Assembly (NCBI GenBank): GCA_964036315.1
Contig: OZ038517.1
Location: forward strand, 54,431,788 to 54,495,787
DNA: 64,000 nucleotides
Source: Acanthosepion esculentum
Lineage: Eukaryota > Mollusca > Cephalopoda > Sepiida > Sepiidae
Reading direction: 5' to 3'
Below are positions 55,901 through 62,634 of this stretch, piece by piece (within the stretch, counting starts at the first letter, position 1; each line of letters starts with the position of its first letter). The notes below the pieces were generated by a model. That model saw only the letters and a list, made by a program, of their open reading frames with translations, ran no database searches and had not been told where the DNA came from. A program made the translations under genes and the position numbers.

Positions 55901-58900
55901 CCCAGTAATTCCCTGCGTCTTAGTGGATTTGTTGTCTTGATTTGGGGGGGGGGGTATCACCCCCCCCCCCAAAAAAGAAAAAAAAAAAAAAGAAAAAAAA
56001 AAAAAAGAAACTTTACACAATATTATCCTGAATATTTTTGAACCGTAATTTAGTCAAAGAATAAAAGAAACACAATAAGCATATAGTGTCCATGTTTGCA
56101 GGTTAAATTTCCAGAGGCAAGGAGTAAAGGGAAAGAAAGCAGAGTAATTTCTTGTCAAATGAAATATGCTGTACAATAAAGATAAAGCCAAGCTGTTAAC
56201 TGCCTGTCCGTTACGCCATCATGACCTCAGACAAATAATGGACCATTCCGTTTTAATTGCAAGGTAAAACAAAGGCTGATTTGATTTTAACAGCCGAAAA
56301 TGCAAAATATGACCCCCCCCCCAATTTGTCGCTAAAAGATGAAAGAAAGGTTCACAGATACGATGCAAGGGAGGTAACTAAGTTTCGATTTTTAAAAATT
56401 TTGCATGATAGTATTAATATCTTATTCGAATTCTGCCTGCCCCTCCCATAGTTATCCCGACTGTGACGTCCTGCGAACACCTCATAAATAATGGACTATT
56501 CTGTTTTGATTGCATGAAAAGACATATCAGAAATGTTAACTGGTTTCAGTGAGAAAATGAAAGAAAGAAGGGAGATAGAAGTGTTTCAGTGAAATAGAAA
56601 AAGTTGTCAGTTTCAAATCTTTTCATTTGTATCCCCTTACTTCTTAGAATAATGACCAGCCTTCATATTTATGATTGTTATTCAAAATTTTGTTAAAGTT
56701 GTTAAGCTCAAATATTTAATGATGCAGTAGGGGAATTTCTATGGATATTTTATCATCATAGAAGTACCATCAGCTTATTCAGTCATTAACTTGAGAGTTA
56801 ATTTATCAGAAAATTGAGAAATTTTCACTGGTATTTCTAGCAGGGTAGTTGATTGAATATTTTTTTTTTTCCCATTTTTGCACTTACAGAAAGTCAAAGA
56901 AAGAACAGAGCTGGTGAGAAGAACTTGAGAGATTAAGATCACAGGATAATGTAGGGTTGCCAATTTTTAGTTACATATCTGGCTGAATTTTTCTTAATTT
57001 AGTCAATAAAACACTACATTTTTATAATTTTTTAACATGCTGGGTGCATCTTCATTCAATTTTCAGTCTTATTTTTTTGTCATCTATTTCGTTCTTACAG
57101 CTGTTTAAAATAACAGACTGACATAATACCGTAATTTCTCGAAAATAATACTCATTTTTTTTTTTACTGTAACTTACTGGTGATAGTAGGGGTGTATATT
57201 GTATTTTAAGTAGGTTTAAACAAAAATATTTTTTCATTATTGATTTATAATAATAAATATGTATGTTGTTGTAAGAAAGAAATTGTCCCAATTTTCACTT
57301 TAAAATTCAACAATAATTGTAAAATTCTTTTGTCAATAAATTTGTTTATCAGTAACCACATTTTTTATTTGTCAAAAAAATAAAAAATCTATCAAAAGGC
57401 CAATTTCGAAGATTTGATTTACACTTTTTTTAGTTCATTTTTATTCTTTCCTCATAGACGTATGTTAGCCTCATTCAACTCGTATTCTCTAGCTGCAGCT
57501 GTTTCCTATTCTTTTTGTTAATTCTATTACTTTTTGTTTAAAATTTCCACTATAACTCGCACATTTTGATGACATTTTGGCAGTAAAATAAAATGTTATA
57601 TTTATCAGGAAAACTGCATCGGAATTTTCAACATTATTTTAGCCGCTTAATTTTGACTTAATTCTGAATGTCAAGGTCAACAAAATGTCTTTGTACTTTT
57701 TTTTTTTTGATAAAATATATCTATGCGTATTATACATAGGGATAGATATATTTAATTTTTGGATCATTTGTTGGGTTGCGTATTATTTTCGAGAAATTAC
57801 AGTAACCATCAGCTATGCACAATTTGTATATACAATAATCTTGTAATTTTTTTTATGAGTAGTTTGTTAGCAACACTGCCAGCCAATATTGTTTTGTTCT
57901 TGTTCTTTAACTTAGGCCTGGGTTTTTCACTTCCTGTGTTATTTTTAACTTTGAAATTTAATGAAATCTATTTTCCAGGCATTAAAGTTTCCTGTTTTTA
58001 TTAATACTTAAATCTATGGAAGGTGCTAAATGCCACAAATCTGCCCAGCAGGAAGAAAACCACATGAAAAAGTGCCCATCAAAACATAATTCCCCTATCA
58101 TATACTTCCCAGTACCATTTTATAAGTTTGTGTTCTGTTTTTAACCAGTGACATCTTCCCATCAGCACAAACCTAAATTATGCCAAATACTTAAAATGTA
58201 ATCTTATAAAGTGTTAAACATTGGATCAAATATTCATTAAATCTATATATTAATATTTATTAATTAACTAATTACTGAAAATGTGTGATCTTTAACCTCT
58301 TCAAACACCCCACCCCCCATTTCAAGCAAGTGCAACTCTATTTTTGGTATAAAAAAATAAAAACTGGCACTATGTTTGAGTATATACAGTAGTTCTTATT
58401 AGTATTGACCAACTATTGCTTATGCTGTTTCGAATGAGTTCAAGTACACACTAACTGGTTTGGTTTGATTTATTTTATGGCATATCAACCTGAATGGATT
58501 ATTTAATGCTGACAAGATTTTTAGAATAGGTTTCTATGATTAGAATGTGTATTCTTTGTAAGAAATCAGTTTGTAGATCAGGTTTCATTAACGTATTTTT
58601 GTAAATACTGTTTTTGTCTAGAGTCTGGTTTGGTTTGGTTTATTTTACGGCATATCAACCTCAATGGGTTATTTAATGCTGACAAGATTTTTATTGCTGG
58701 TAAATCTTTTTTTTTCAAAAATGTACTGCTGGTAATATTTTGTTTTTTCTTCAAAAATGTATTGCTGGTTTTAAAACCTATTTTTACACTTTCATAGTGT
58801 TTTGACCCCAGTTTAGGGGTTAACTATTTGCCCATAGCTGGGGCCTTAACAGGTGTTACCACCCCAGGTCAAGGTGGACCTGGGAACACCAGAAATTAAG

Positions 58901-61032
58901 AGGTGGTTCTACGCTCCTCAAAACCTCCTAATCAGAGGTGTTGCTGTCGGATGTAGTTTATCATCTTACCCTTAAAACGGATGTAGTTTATTGTCATACC
59001 CGGGAGGTGACACTAACTGCTCCAGGGATTGAACTCACAATTACTATATCACCAAATTCATGAACACATAAGTAGTTTATTCTTCCGTAATGCAATGAGT
59101 GTGTTGTTTTGTAAAAGATCCCTATAGTGCCCATATAATCTTTTATTTAAGTTCCTTGAAGTTTTTCCAATGTCTTTCTTGTGGCAATCATTACAGGTAA
59201 TAGAGTTAATTACTCCTTCAGGTTTTAACTTATTATTATTATTTTTTCATATTAATTAAGACTTTTATTGTTGTTATGTTTAGCTTAGATAAATTCCTTT
59301 CACTTGTAGTTGTAATAAAGCTGGTGCATCGAATAATATATTTTGATTCATTGGGTTTGTCAGAATGGTCCTCTCCTATTTTGAAACATTTTACAAGCCT
59401 TTTGTTTCATGTTGAATATAAAATAATTAGGTTATTGGAGGAGCTTCTCACAATTGAAACAGAATGGTCCATTATTTATCTGGAGTAATGACAGGATGTA
59501 ACGGACATGTAAAAGGAGGAACAAGCAGAATTGTCATTTAAATCTGAAAGTGGAGGTACATGTTAGTACGAAATTCAAACTCTAAATTCAATGTCCAAGT
59601 CTGTTTACACTTTATATGAAAGCCCTCGTGAAAGGCATGAATCCTTTCTTCCATGCAGTCTCATTACCAGATATCTTTACTCTTATAGGCAACCTTGACA
59701 GGGTCCAACCATTAATCCTGCATTTGAATAAGATTCCGAAAGAGCAACAAGGAATGAAATGAGTTTTAGGTTTTTGTTTTCATTCTTTTATAACGTGTAC
59801 TTGCTTCCAGTTACCATTACATCTTTGACTAATGCTTCGTTTCCAGTTGCTTTTTATTACCACTTCTATTCAAGTTGTCAAACCTACGGCAATGCGTACA
59901 CATTGCAGAATCAGAATTAAAGAATAAGCTCTCAATGAGATTAAACCAACATGACTTTTGCTGTCACAAGGAAGCCATGAACATACCAACTGCTTTAACC
60001 ACTAAGCTACAAGATCTTGACAGTTTTGTAGATGAAAACTTAAGCTATAAATCTACCATTTCAGCCCATGGTCTTTCTCAGCAGCATATTTTTTTTTCAA
60101 TGATTGACAATGCTTTCATTTAATAAAAAGTAAAGATAATATGGCCAACAGTTCTTTTGTTGGGAATTTTAGCCCGTTTAATGCCCACCATTCTGATTGG
60201 TGGCAGGTGGGGTGTGAGATTAATGAGCTGTAAGTAGAAACCTATAAATAAGATTGGACATTTTTTATAACACTATATTTCTTATTAATATAAACATTAT
60301 TTTTTGTGAGTACACATTTTTAAGTAGAAATCCCAATATTTTGGGCTTTTCAACACTGAAACTGTCAAGAAAATTTGCCCATGATGTTTTTAATAAGAAA
60401 TACAAATCAATTAAAAATCCATTAATTGTTTAAAAATTTGTAATATCAAATTTTTAAAAATCTTTTTCAAAAGCCAATAATACCAGATTTTATATTTCCT
60501 CCAGAAGCCAACATTTTCCCCACACCAGAACCAGTAATACCAGATTTCCCCAAGAAGCCAAATTTTATTCCCCCCCTAAAGAAGCTTATAATACCAGATT
60601 TTATTATTATTCCAGAGGCCTATAATACCAGATTTAATTTCCAGAAACATGTAATACCAGAGTTCTTCAGAAACCAATTATACCAGATTTTACCCGAAGA
60701 AGCCAGATTTTTTTTTCTAGAAGCTTATAACACCAGATTCCCCCACTAGAAGCTTATAATACTAGATTTTCTTTTTCCGAAGCCTCTAATACACAATTTC
60801 ATGGTAGGCATTAATGGGTTGAGTTTTTTTTTTTAAGTTGAAAGAAAGCGTGGTCCTCACACTTACCTACAAAACCAATCCTTGCATCTCCAGTTTTGGC
60901 AACATCAAAACCTTCACCACCCCCTCCACCACCACCTTTGGGTTCAATGAGTTCACGTCTTAATTTTGCTAGCCGAGCTTTCAACAAACCCAAGTGACCC
61001 ATTGTGGCTTTGTTTCTTTGGGTTTTGGCCAT
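29879..61032 (-). CDS. DRG1: DRG1, developmentally regulated GTP-binding protein 1 (8 exons, 5' incomplete)
   Basis: DRG1 is an OBG-family translational GTPase that binds ribosomes and partners with DFRP1/ZC3H15. Joined exons: 61032-60867, 51819-51689, 48550-48481, 42778-42609, 39438-39253, 36095-35983, 31349-31227, 29978-29879. All donors are GT and all acceptors AG, and phases match. The product in the window is 352 residues against about 353 for the same part of the 367-residue human protein. Motifs by window residue: a helix-turn-helix part (1-45) with a poly-Gly stretch, G1 GFPSVGKS (56-63), switch [10 protein letters not shown]3 DLPG (102-105), G4 NKID (233-236), G5 SAH (256-258), and a TGS domain from [10 protein letters not shown] to the end ...DVVQIVKK. 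The first exon (about 14 residues, ending in Glu by family comparison) lies outside the window. The in-frame ATG at 61032 is the family's internal Met, not necessarily the start. Confidence 0.97.
29979..31226 (-). other. DRG1: DRG1 intron with SINE and hAT-like relics
   Basis: 1248 bases, GTAAGT...CAG. It holds a SINE-like segment (30345-30620, minus; GATTGAACTCACCC B-box-like) and a possible hAT MITE (about 30625-31127, GGGTTCTCAA / TCGAGAACC ends). No other coding sequence was seen. Confidence 0.7.
31227..31349 (-). CDS. DRG1: DRG1 exon (TGS domain)
   Basis: Encodes [40 protein letters not shown] after completing Ile. Donor GTAAGT, acceptor TTAG. Most residues match human DRG1. The [12 protein letters not shown] segment differs from the vertebrate SPVVLPYSRTT. 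Confidence 0.97.
31734..32617 (-). pseudogene. mariner-type element (DD37D, maT-like), internally deleted
   Basis: The ends are TA-CAGGGTGCGACGGATAAATT and, at 32595-32617, its diverged inverse with TA. Minus strand: DNA-binding part [19 protein letters not shown] (32299-32514), then the catalytic part with [11 protein letters not shown] and [13 protein letters not shown] (31892-32302). I count 37 residues between the second and third catalytic Asp, the spacing of the maT group. At 884 bp it is shorter than an intact mariner (about 1.3 kb) and the frame is broken. It lies inside a DRG1 intron. Confidence 0.85.
32620..35280. other. DRG1: DRG1 intron sequence, possible hAT relic
   Basis: Mostly unassigned. 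A candidate decayed hAT element runs from about 33556 (CAATGTTTTTCAACC) to 34600 (GTGTGCCTGAGCACAC, then CAGCTGAGAAATGCTG). The ends look hAT-like but the target duplication is poor. The frames 33079-33267 and 33533-33724 have no recognisable domain. Confidence 0.35.
35290..35670. repeat. ~370-bp dispersed repeat, copy 2 of 3
   Basis: Same landmarks as 29325-29705, including TTTGTACCCCCTTACTTCTT and TCTACGGATATTTT. It shares orientation with the other two copies. Confidence 0.8.
35686..35752. repeat. Small palindromic element
   Basis: CTGTCCCATAATAG...ATTATGGGACAG: 12-13 bp ends around about 45 bases that contain an internal GCAGAGACATTTTATAAGC segment. It could be a tiny MITE. Confidence 0.5.
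35983..36095 (-). CDS. DRG1: DRG1 exon (G5 motif)
   Basis: Encodes [37 protein letters not shown] plus two bases of Ile. SAH is the G5 guanine-binding loop. Donor GTAAGT, acceptor TTCAG. Confidence 0.97.
36340..36440. repeat. Dispersed repeat, related to 47630-48105
   Basis: CATTATATTTATTTTCATCTAC...GAATATTCAAGAAATCTTATTAAAGAA matches blocks at 47690-47740 and 48025-48090. Confidence 0.55.
36945..37500. repeat. ~370-bp tandem duplication of a DNA-element-like sequence
   Basis: Copy 1 (36945-37190) and copy 2 (37316-37495) share TATACACTTGTGTATACTGC / TATACCCGTGTATAGTGC, AATTTTTTGGAAGGGG / AAATTTTTTGAAGTGG, TTAAAAATCATACAATTTC and ACCTGGTAGGTCTACATG. The start resembles TIRs of the ACCGTATATACTCG type. 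Confidence 0.6.
37500..38685. other. DRG1: DRG1 intron, no repeats identified
   Basis: AT-rich intronic sequence with a short (TA)n at 37717-37732. No exon-like or named element was recognised. Confidence 0.45.
38690..39115. mobile_element. Composite SINE, related to 62080-62350
   Basis: CAAGGCCTTCTCACTCCTGT, AACCATGTCTTCAAGGGTTT, TGAGGAGTTCATCTGCC match 62115-62260. The second half (TTTTGAATTCAGAGTTGT, GGATTCATACCTTTCTCAAG) matches the SINEs at 5.5 and 26.5 kb. It lies in an intron only about 140 bases from a DRG1 exon. Confidence 0.65.
39253..39438 (-). CDS. DRG1: DRG1 exon (G4 motif)
   Basis: 62 codons: [60 protein letters not shown] and VE. NKID is the G4 guanine-specificity motif. Donor GTAAAA, acceptor TTTCCAG. 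Confidence 0.97.
39440..40490. other. DRG1: DRG1 intron, no repeats identified
   Basis: Nothing beyond intronic AT-rich sequence was recognised. Confidence 0.45.
40500..40885 (-). pseudogene. mariner transposase C-terminal relic (second subfamily)
   Basis: Minus strand: [35 protein letters not shown], then decayed [10 protein letters not shown]. The YSPDL.P.DFHLF block is the third-Asp region of classic DD34D mariners, unlike the DD37D copies elsewhere. (TA)n follows at 40890-40918. Confidence 0.75.
41000..41400. repeat. A-rich degenerate repeat
   Basis: TTTTTAAATAAAGTTAGTTCCTTAAAAAAA-type units of about 60-80 bases recur with long A runs, probably grown from a poly-A tail. No gene. Confidence 0.6.
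41459..42475 (+). pseudogene. LINE-1* reverse transcriptase, best copy in window
   Basis: The 241-residue frame (41537-42262) begins just after the RT active site: [20 protein letters not shown], then [88 protein letters not shown]. This is the thumb and C-terminal part of a Jockey/CR1-superfamily-like LINE polymerase. It is 5' truncated, so the YADD box is missing. The tail ACCCCTTGCGTGCTAGTGGC ... GCTTGGGGTGATAAG plus poly-A is present. It sits in a DRG1 intron, opposite in strand to the gene. Confidence 0.9.
42609..42778 (-). CDS. DRG1: DRG1 exon
   Basis: Completes Val, then [56 protein letters not shown]. Donor GTGAGT, acceptor TTTCAG. This is the S5D2L insertion region of the DRG GTPase fold. 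Confidence 0.97.
42780..43890. other. DRG1: DRG1 intron, no repeats identified
   Basis: AT-rich intronic sequence. Nothing was recognised. Confidence 0.45.
43900..44345 (+). pseudogene. LINE-1* 3' fragment
   Basis: The plus strand carries [18 protein letters not shown] and [17 protein letters not shown] remnants, then the tail ACCCAGTAACCCTTCGTG, TTTTAGTAGCTTTACTGC. It is truncated and frameshifted. Confidence 0.75.
44620..44767 (-). mobile_element. tRNA-like SINE body fused to 5S-like heads
   Basis: The minus strand reads GGATGTGCAGGTGGTTTAAT, GGCTTGGAATTGGAAATTGG, B-box-like CACATTCCAATTTCAGTTGG, then a body ending CACCTTCTATGGG. It follows the 5S-like unit directly and matches the SINE at 27606. 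Confidence 0.75.
44768..44888 (-). pseudogene. 5S rRNA-derived unit, copy 1
   Basis: The minus strand reads AGCTTACAGCCATGTCTCAT, TGAAACACTGGTTCTCGTAT, GATCACCAAAGTTAAGCAAT, GTCGAGCCTGATCAATACTT, CGATGGGGGACTGCTTGGGA, ATACCAGGTGTTGTAAGCTT. This is about 120 bases with the 5S internal promoter (A box and C box) recognisable but mutated. It is probably a SINE head rather than a working gene. Confidence 0.85.
44906..45024 (-). pseudogene. 5S rRNA-derived unit, copy 2
   Basis: A second 5S-like unit about 138 bases upstream (minus sense): CTTACAGTCATATCACATTG, AAACACAGGTTTTCATAAGA, TCACCAAAGTTAAGCAACAT ... GGTGACCGCTTGGTAATACC. Between the two copies lies GAATGTGCAGGTGGTGTAAT, the start of the tRNA-like SINE head. 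Confidence 0.85.
45060..45240. mobile_element. Repeat with degenerate hammerhead-like core
   Basis: The minus strand contains CTGATGA, A, GGCTG, a 10-base loop, CAGTT, GAA, ACTTTGTGATAACAACAA. It is a diverged relative of the element ends at 45.8-46.3 kb and at 30.35-30.43 kb. Confidence 0.5.
45300..45820. other. DRG1: DRG1 intron, no gene
   Basis: AT-rich, no repeats assigned. Confidence 0.4.
45835..46345. mobile_element. Fold-back element with a tRNA-like SINE piece in the loop
   Basis: The arms 45835-46035 and 46131-46345 are about 200-base inverse copies with few differences (CGGACTATTGTCCTCATCTT against AAGATGAGGACAATAGTCCG). The loop of about 95 bases holds a minus-strand tRNA-like stretch (GCACAGTGGATAAAGGCG, B-box-like GAGTTCAATACCCGG). 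Each arm carries a hammerhead-like core (CTGAAGA, A, GGCCG, loop, CGGCC, GAA, ACGT). The two Arg/Lys-rich frames at 45757-45987 and 46179-46457 are the same arm read twice. Confidence 0.85.
46350..47330. other. DRG1: DRG1 intron, no gene recognised
   Basis: No repeat family or exon was identified in this part of the 5.7-kb intron. Confidence 0.4.
47335..47520 (-). mobile_element. LINE-1* 3' tail copy
   Basis: ACCCCAAGCAAGGCAGTAAA, GCCACTAAGACACAAGGGGT, then the CGATTGACATTGCATTTAAA and GAGTTCCACAAGC landmarks. Confidence 0.8.
47630..48105. repeat. Direct repeat pair
   Basis: AAATGTTATTTTTAGTGG...TTTGAGTAG...CTGTTTA...AACAGTATATTTAT occurs at 47630-47760 and again at 47975-48105. A third, weaker copy is at 36340-36440. 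Confidence 0.7.
47750..47835 (-). mobile_element. tRNA-like sequence (SINE or tRNA pseudogene)
   Basis: The minus strand starts GGTCTTTGTAACCAAGCGGT, AAGGC (A-box-like, resembling class II tRNAs) and ends with GGTTCGATTCTTGC (B box) and CTGAAGATC. The acceptor ends can pair over about 7 bases with wobbles. The anticodon arm does not fold well and the sequence lies between repeat copies, so a functional tRNA is unlikely. Confidence 0.45.
48481..48550 (-). CDS. DRG1: DRG1 exon (G3 motif)
   Basis: [23 protein letters not shown] plus one base of Val. DLPG is the G3 motif of the OBG/DRG family. Donor GTAAGT, acceptor TTTTCAG. At 70 bases it is the shortest exon seen. Confidence 0.97.
48655..48846 (+). 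pseudogene. LINE RNase H domain, upstream half
   Basis: The plus strand reads [20 protein letters not shown] with an internal stop, then ...[15 protein letters not shown]. The F(T)AEL.AI..A...I pattern is the RNase H start of I/Jockey-type LINEs. It is interrupted by the hAT element that follows and continues at 49767. Confidence 0.75.
48847..49758 (-). mobile_element. hAT element nested in the LINE
   Basis: The ends CAGGGTTGTCCAACC and (inverse) CAGGGACGCCCGGCC are imperfect TIRs. The 8-base duplication is TCTTAGAC (48839-48846) and TTTTAGAC (49759-49766), differing at one base. On the minus strand about 49430-49520 encodes [20 protein letters not shown], resembling the C-terminal hAT dimerisation motif (..GS.Y.CE..FS.MK). 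At 912 bp it is internally deleted. Confidence 0.8.
49767..50280 (+). pseudogene. LINE RNase H / C-terminal region, downstream half
   Basis: The plus strand, with frameshifts, gives [23 protein letters not shown] sequence, then [39 protein letters not shown] and TVEHI-type remnants. The order matches the RNase H end and zinc-knuckle C-terminus of I/Jockey-type LINEs. It rejoins 48655-48846 after removal of the hAT element. Confidence 0.75.
50763..51235 (-). mobile_element. LINE-1* tail with tandem UTR units
   Basis: Tail CATCCCAAGCAAGGCAATAA, TGCCACTAAGACGCAAAGGG, followed by three units beginning AGGAACT(A/G)GGAACCCAATCC near 50850, 51016 and 51202. It has the same arrangement as 18336-19240. 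Confidence 0.8.
51236..51596 (-). pseudogene. mariner-type (DD37D group) N-terminal relic
   Basis: The minus strand has [15 protein letters not shown] ... [13 protein letters not shown], matching the DNA-binding part of the 32.3-kb copy, and ends in the terminal inverted repeat (CAGGCTACGATGGATAAATT, minus) before TA. Confidence 0.75.
51689..51819 (-). CDS. DRG1: DRG1 exon (G1 P-loop, switch I)
   Basis: Completes Gly, then [43 protein letters not shown]. It contains the P-loop and the TTVPG switch segment, essentially identical to vertebrate DRG1. Donor GTGAGT, acceptor TTTCAG. Confidence 0.98.
51825..52895. other. DRG1: DRG1 intron, no gene
   Basis: A poly-A run lies at 52243-52261. Short frames at 52182-52383 and 52506-52721 show no domain. 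Confidence 0.45.
52898..53415. repeat. Dispersed repeat, full copy
   Basis: ATATGCTGTACAATAAAGAT, CTGCCTGTCCGTTACACCAT, AATGGACCATTCCGTTTTAA at the start, and TTGAACGGCCGAAAATGCAA, ATATGACCCCCCC at the end, match 56164-56330. The second copy lacks about 350 internal bases. Confidence 0.75.
53500..54720. repeat. AT-rich degenerate tandem repeat
   Basis: ACATTTTTAAAACTGA(A/G)ATTAAAA-type blocks recur near 53783, 54017 and 54151, alternating with AATTTAGG(C/T)G(T/C)AT...CCTAAATA segments. It is old and strongly diverged. No gene. Confidence 0.5.
54788..54812. repeat. Poly-T run
   Basis: A run of T bases, likely the inverse poly-A end of an unidentified retroposon. Confidence 0.8.
55340..55975 (+). 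pseudogene. LINE-1* RT fragment with tail
   Basis: The plus strand contains [33 protein letters not shown], then (frameshifted) [21 protein letters not shown] and the tail ACCCAGTAATTCCCTGCGTC. It is decayed relative to the 41.5-kb copy. Confidence 0.8.
56164..56330. repeat. Dispersed repeat, internally deleted copy
   Basis: Matches both ends of 52898-53415, joined after AACAAAGGCTGA. Confidence 0.75.
56480..56850. repeat. ~370-bp dispersed repeat, copy 3 of 3
   Basis: Same landmarks as 29325-29705 and 35290-35670. It starts ATAAATAATGGACTATTCTG. Confidence 0.8.
57129..57802. mobile_element. 674-bp TIR element, TA flanked
   Basis: The ends CCGTAATTTCTCGAAAATAA and inverse CTGTAATTTCTCGAAAATAA continue to about 26 bp (AATACTCA / AATACGCA). 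TA lies on both sides (57127-57128 and 57803-57804). The interior is AT-rich without a transposase, with scattered remnants only. The superfamily is uncertain; the TA site suggests Tc1/mariner/pogo. Confidence 0.75.
57810..58800. repeat. DRG1: DRG1 intron with a direct repeat pair
   Basis: GGTTTGGTTTGATTTATTTT, GGCATATCAACCTGAATGG at 58455-58520 recurs at 58624-58692. Otherwise unassigned. Confidence 0.55.
58800..59085 (-). mobile_element. SINE-like repeat
   Basis: A GC-richer block (GGTCAAGGTGGACCTGGGAA, then CGGATGTAGTTTAT twice) ends with minus-strand tRNA-like GTGAGTTCAATCCCTGGAGC. The head is incomplete. Confidence 0.45.
59090..60460. other. DRG1: DRG1 intron, no gene recognised
   Basis: A frame at 59875-60123 (82 residues) has no recognisable domain and overlaps a hammerhead-like decayed segment near 60060-60090 (minus CTGAGAAAGACCATGGGCTGAAAT). 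Not supported as coding. Confidence 0.4.
60465..60805. repeat. Minisatellite, ~28-bp unit
   Basis: About eleven degenerate units of AGAAGCTTATAATACCAGAT plus a T/C-rich stretch. It ends about 60 bases from the DRG1 exon donor at 60866. Confidence 0.85.
60867..61032 (-). CDS. DRG1: DRG1 exon (N-terminal helix-turn-helix region)
   Basis: [55 protein letters not shown] plus one base of Gly. The acceptor TTTTCAG lies directly before the ATG, and human DRG1 has EAE before this Met, so an upstream exon is expected. Seven consecutive Gly codons lie on the hinge, the same place as in vertebrates. Confidence 0.96.
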
Positions 61033-61464
61033 CTGAAAACCAAAAAAGAAGCATGGAATCACTTTATGTGTTTAATGTTTCTGAAAGAGTGGCTCACAGA
61101 GTTTCAAACATACTCATCTCCTGAAAGAATACAATTTGGCCTGGTGCCATTAAATGAATGCAACACCGAGTGAGAAGACTTTGAGGAAAAGTGCCGAGAA
61201 TTCAGTCATAGAATCAGGATAATATTCAAACAGGATAACACAACGATGCACTTTTTTTGGGGTGGTACTTTGCCATAAAAACAAACCATTTAAAGCAAAA
61301 CAATAATCAATGTAGTTGGAAATACTATTAGATGTGACCACATATACATGTCTACATAATAACATATTCTCTAATATGGAAGATTATATATCAGACAAAT
61401 ACCAGGTAAACAAATTGTTTTGTTCCAAAAAGGAACTTCTTCAGAATAATTGTTTTTTTTTTTA

Positions 61465-62045
61465 ACCATTTCACCCCAAGCAAAACATTAAAGCCACTAA
61501 GACACAAAGGGTTACAGAGTGGGAGAAAATATGAGAAAAAAAAATGTTATTAAACAGAGAGAACAATAAAAGGAATTAAGAAGACAGAAAATAACGATTG
61601 ACATTGCATTTAAATTTTTGAAGATCAAACTTATTTGGTATGCAAGAAGCCAGAAGAGAGTTCCACAAGCAAGAAGTGTGATAGAAAAAACTGTTAGCAT
61701 CGAACTAACAGTTACATCTAGCCATTTTGACTGTAAATTGATGAGACCAAGCTGCCAATCTAGTACTGTGCTTAAATTCATAGTATAGGTACCATAGAGA
61801 AAAGTTCATAGAAAACAATTACCATGAAAGTATTTATAGAAAAGACACAGAGAAGTTTTGTTAGAACAGTGGAAAAATGACTGAAGCTGAGATACCAGAT
61901 CAGGATCAATAATATTGCAGATTCTTTGGATTTTATCAAGACACTCAAGATACATAGCAGACGCACCAGACCAGATGTGGCAGCAGTATTCAATGCACGG
62001 ATGAATGGTAGACTTATAAATGTCTAAGATAAATTATGGTGAGAA
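61465..62045 (-). pseudogene. LINE-1* copy with RT remnants
   Basis: Tail CACCCCAAGCAAAACATTAA, GCCACTAAGACACAAAGGGT. The minus frames contain AATSGLVRLLCIL and KYFHGNC-type remnants (TTTCTATAAATACTTTCATGGTAATTG in DNA). It is frameshifted. A hammerhead-like hairpin (CTGAAGA, A, GTTCC-TTTTT-GGAAC, AAA) lies at 61415-61446 just before it. Confidence 0.8.
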
Positions 62046-62079
62046 AAATTGTCTAGCATGACACAGTGAACCAATTTTA

Positions 62080-62360
62080 TTGATTGAGTCAGTCTTATAT
62101 AGTGGAGGAAGGTCCAAATCCAAATCCTTCTCACTCCTGTTGAGTGGAACCCTACCACGCTGGTTGACCATGTCTTCAGAGTTCTAGCCACATTCACTAT
62201 GTCTGGCCAGTTGTGGGTTGGCAAGGATGACCATTGACTTTGAGGAGTTCCTCCACTTTTTAACAGAGGAACTCCTCAGTCAACGGTCATCCGCCCTAAC
62301 TATAGGTTAAATAGCCTCAGCAACTACTAATTGGTCAAGTGTGGGGAGTGGAGGACCGTA
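62080..62360. mobile_element. SINE-like repeat with 29-bp hairpin
   Basis: TCCAAATCCTTCTCACTCCT, GACCATGTCTTCAGAGTTCT match 38700-38850. The segment 62225-62253 (GATGACCATTGACTTTGAGG...) is followed after 12 bases by its inverse at 62266-62292. Confidence 0.65.
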
Positions 62361-62464
62361 AGGGGAGATAAATACAATAAATACCAGTTACAATTTTACA
62401 TAAAAAAAACATTAAAAGACACAAAAATTTGACATTTGAATAGAGTAGAAAGATTATATTGAAT

Positions 62465-62520
62465 CAATTAACCCCTTGCGTCTTAGTGGCTATATTGCCT
62501 TGTTCAGGATGAAATGATTA
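62465..62520 (+). mobile_element. LINE-1* 3' tail stub
   Basis: AACCCCTTGCGTCTTAGTGG, CTATATTGCCTTGTTCAGGA, TGAAATGATTAAAAAAAAT: the extreme 3' end of the family with a poly-A tail, on the plus strand. Confidence 0.8.
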
Positions 62521-62634
62521 AAAAAAATAAAATAAATTTTCACATCTTGTGTCTCTTTACTTTAACTGATTTCATTCAATTTTTTTTATCACCTTTTGTT
62601 TTTATTTTCATCGTTATGGTTTTAAACCTTTATC

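Noticed and set aside
59875..60123. 82-residue plus-strand frame inside the largest DRG1 intron
   Set aside because: No recognisable domain, no splice or promoter evidence, and it overlaps repeat-like sequence.
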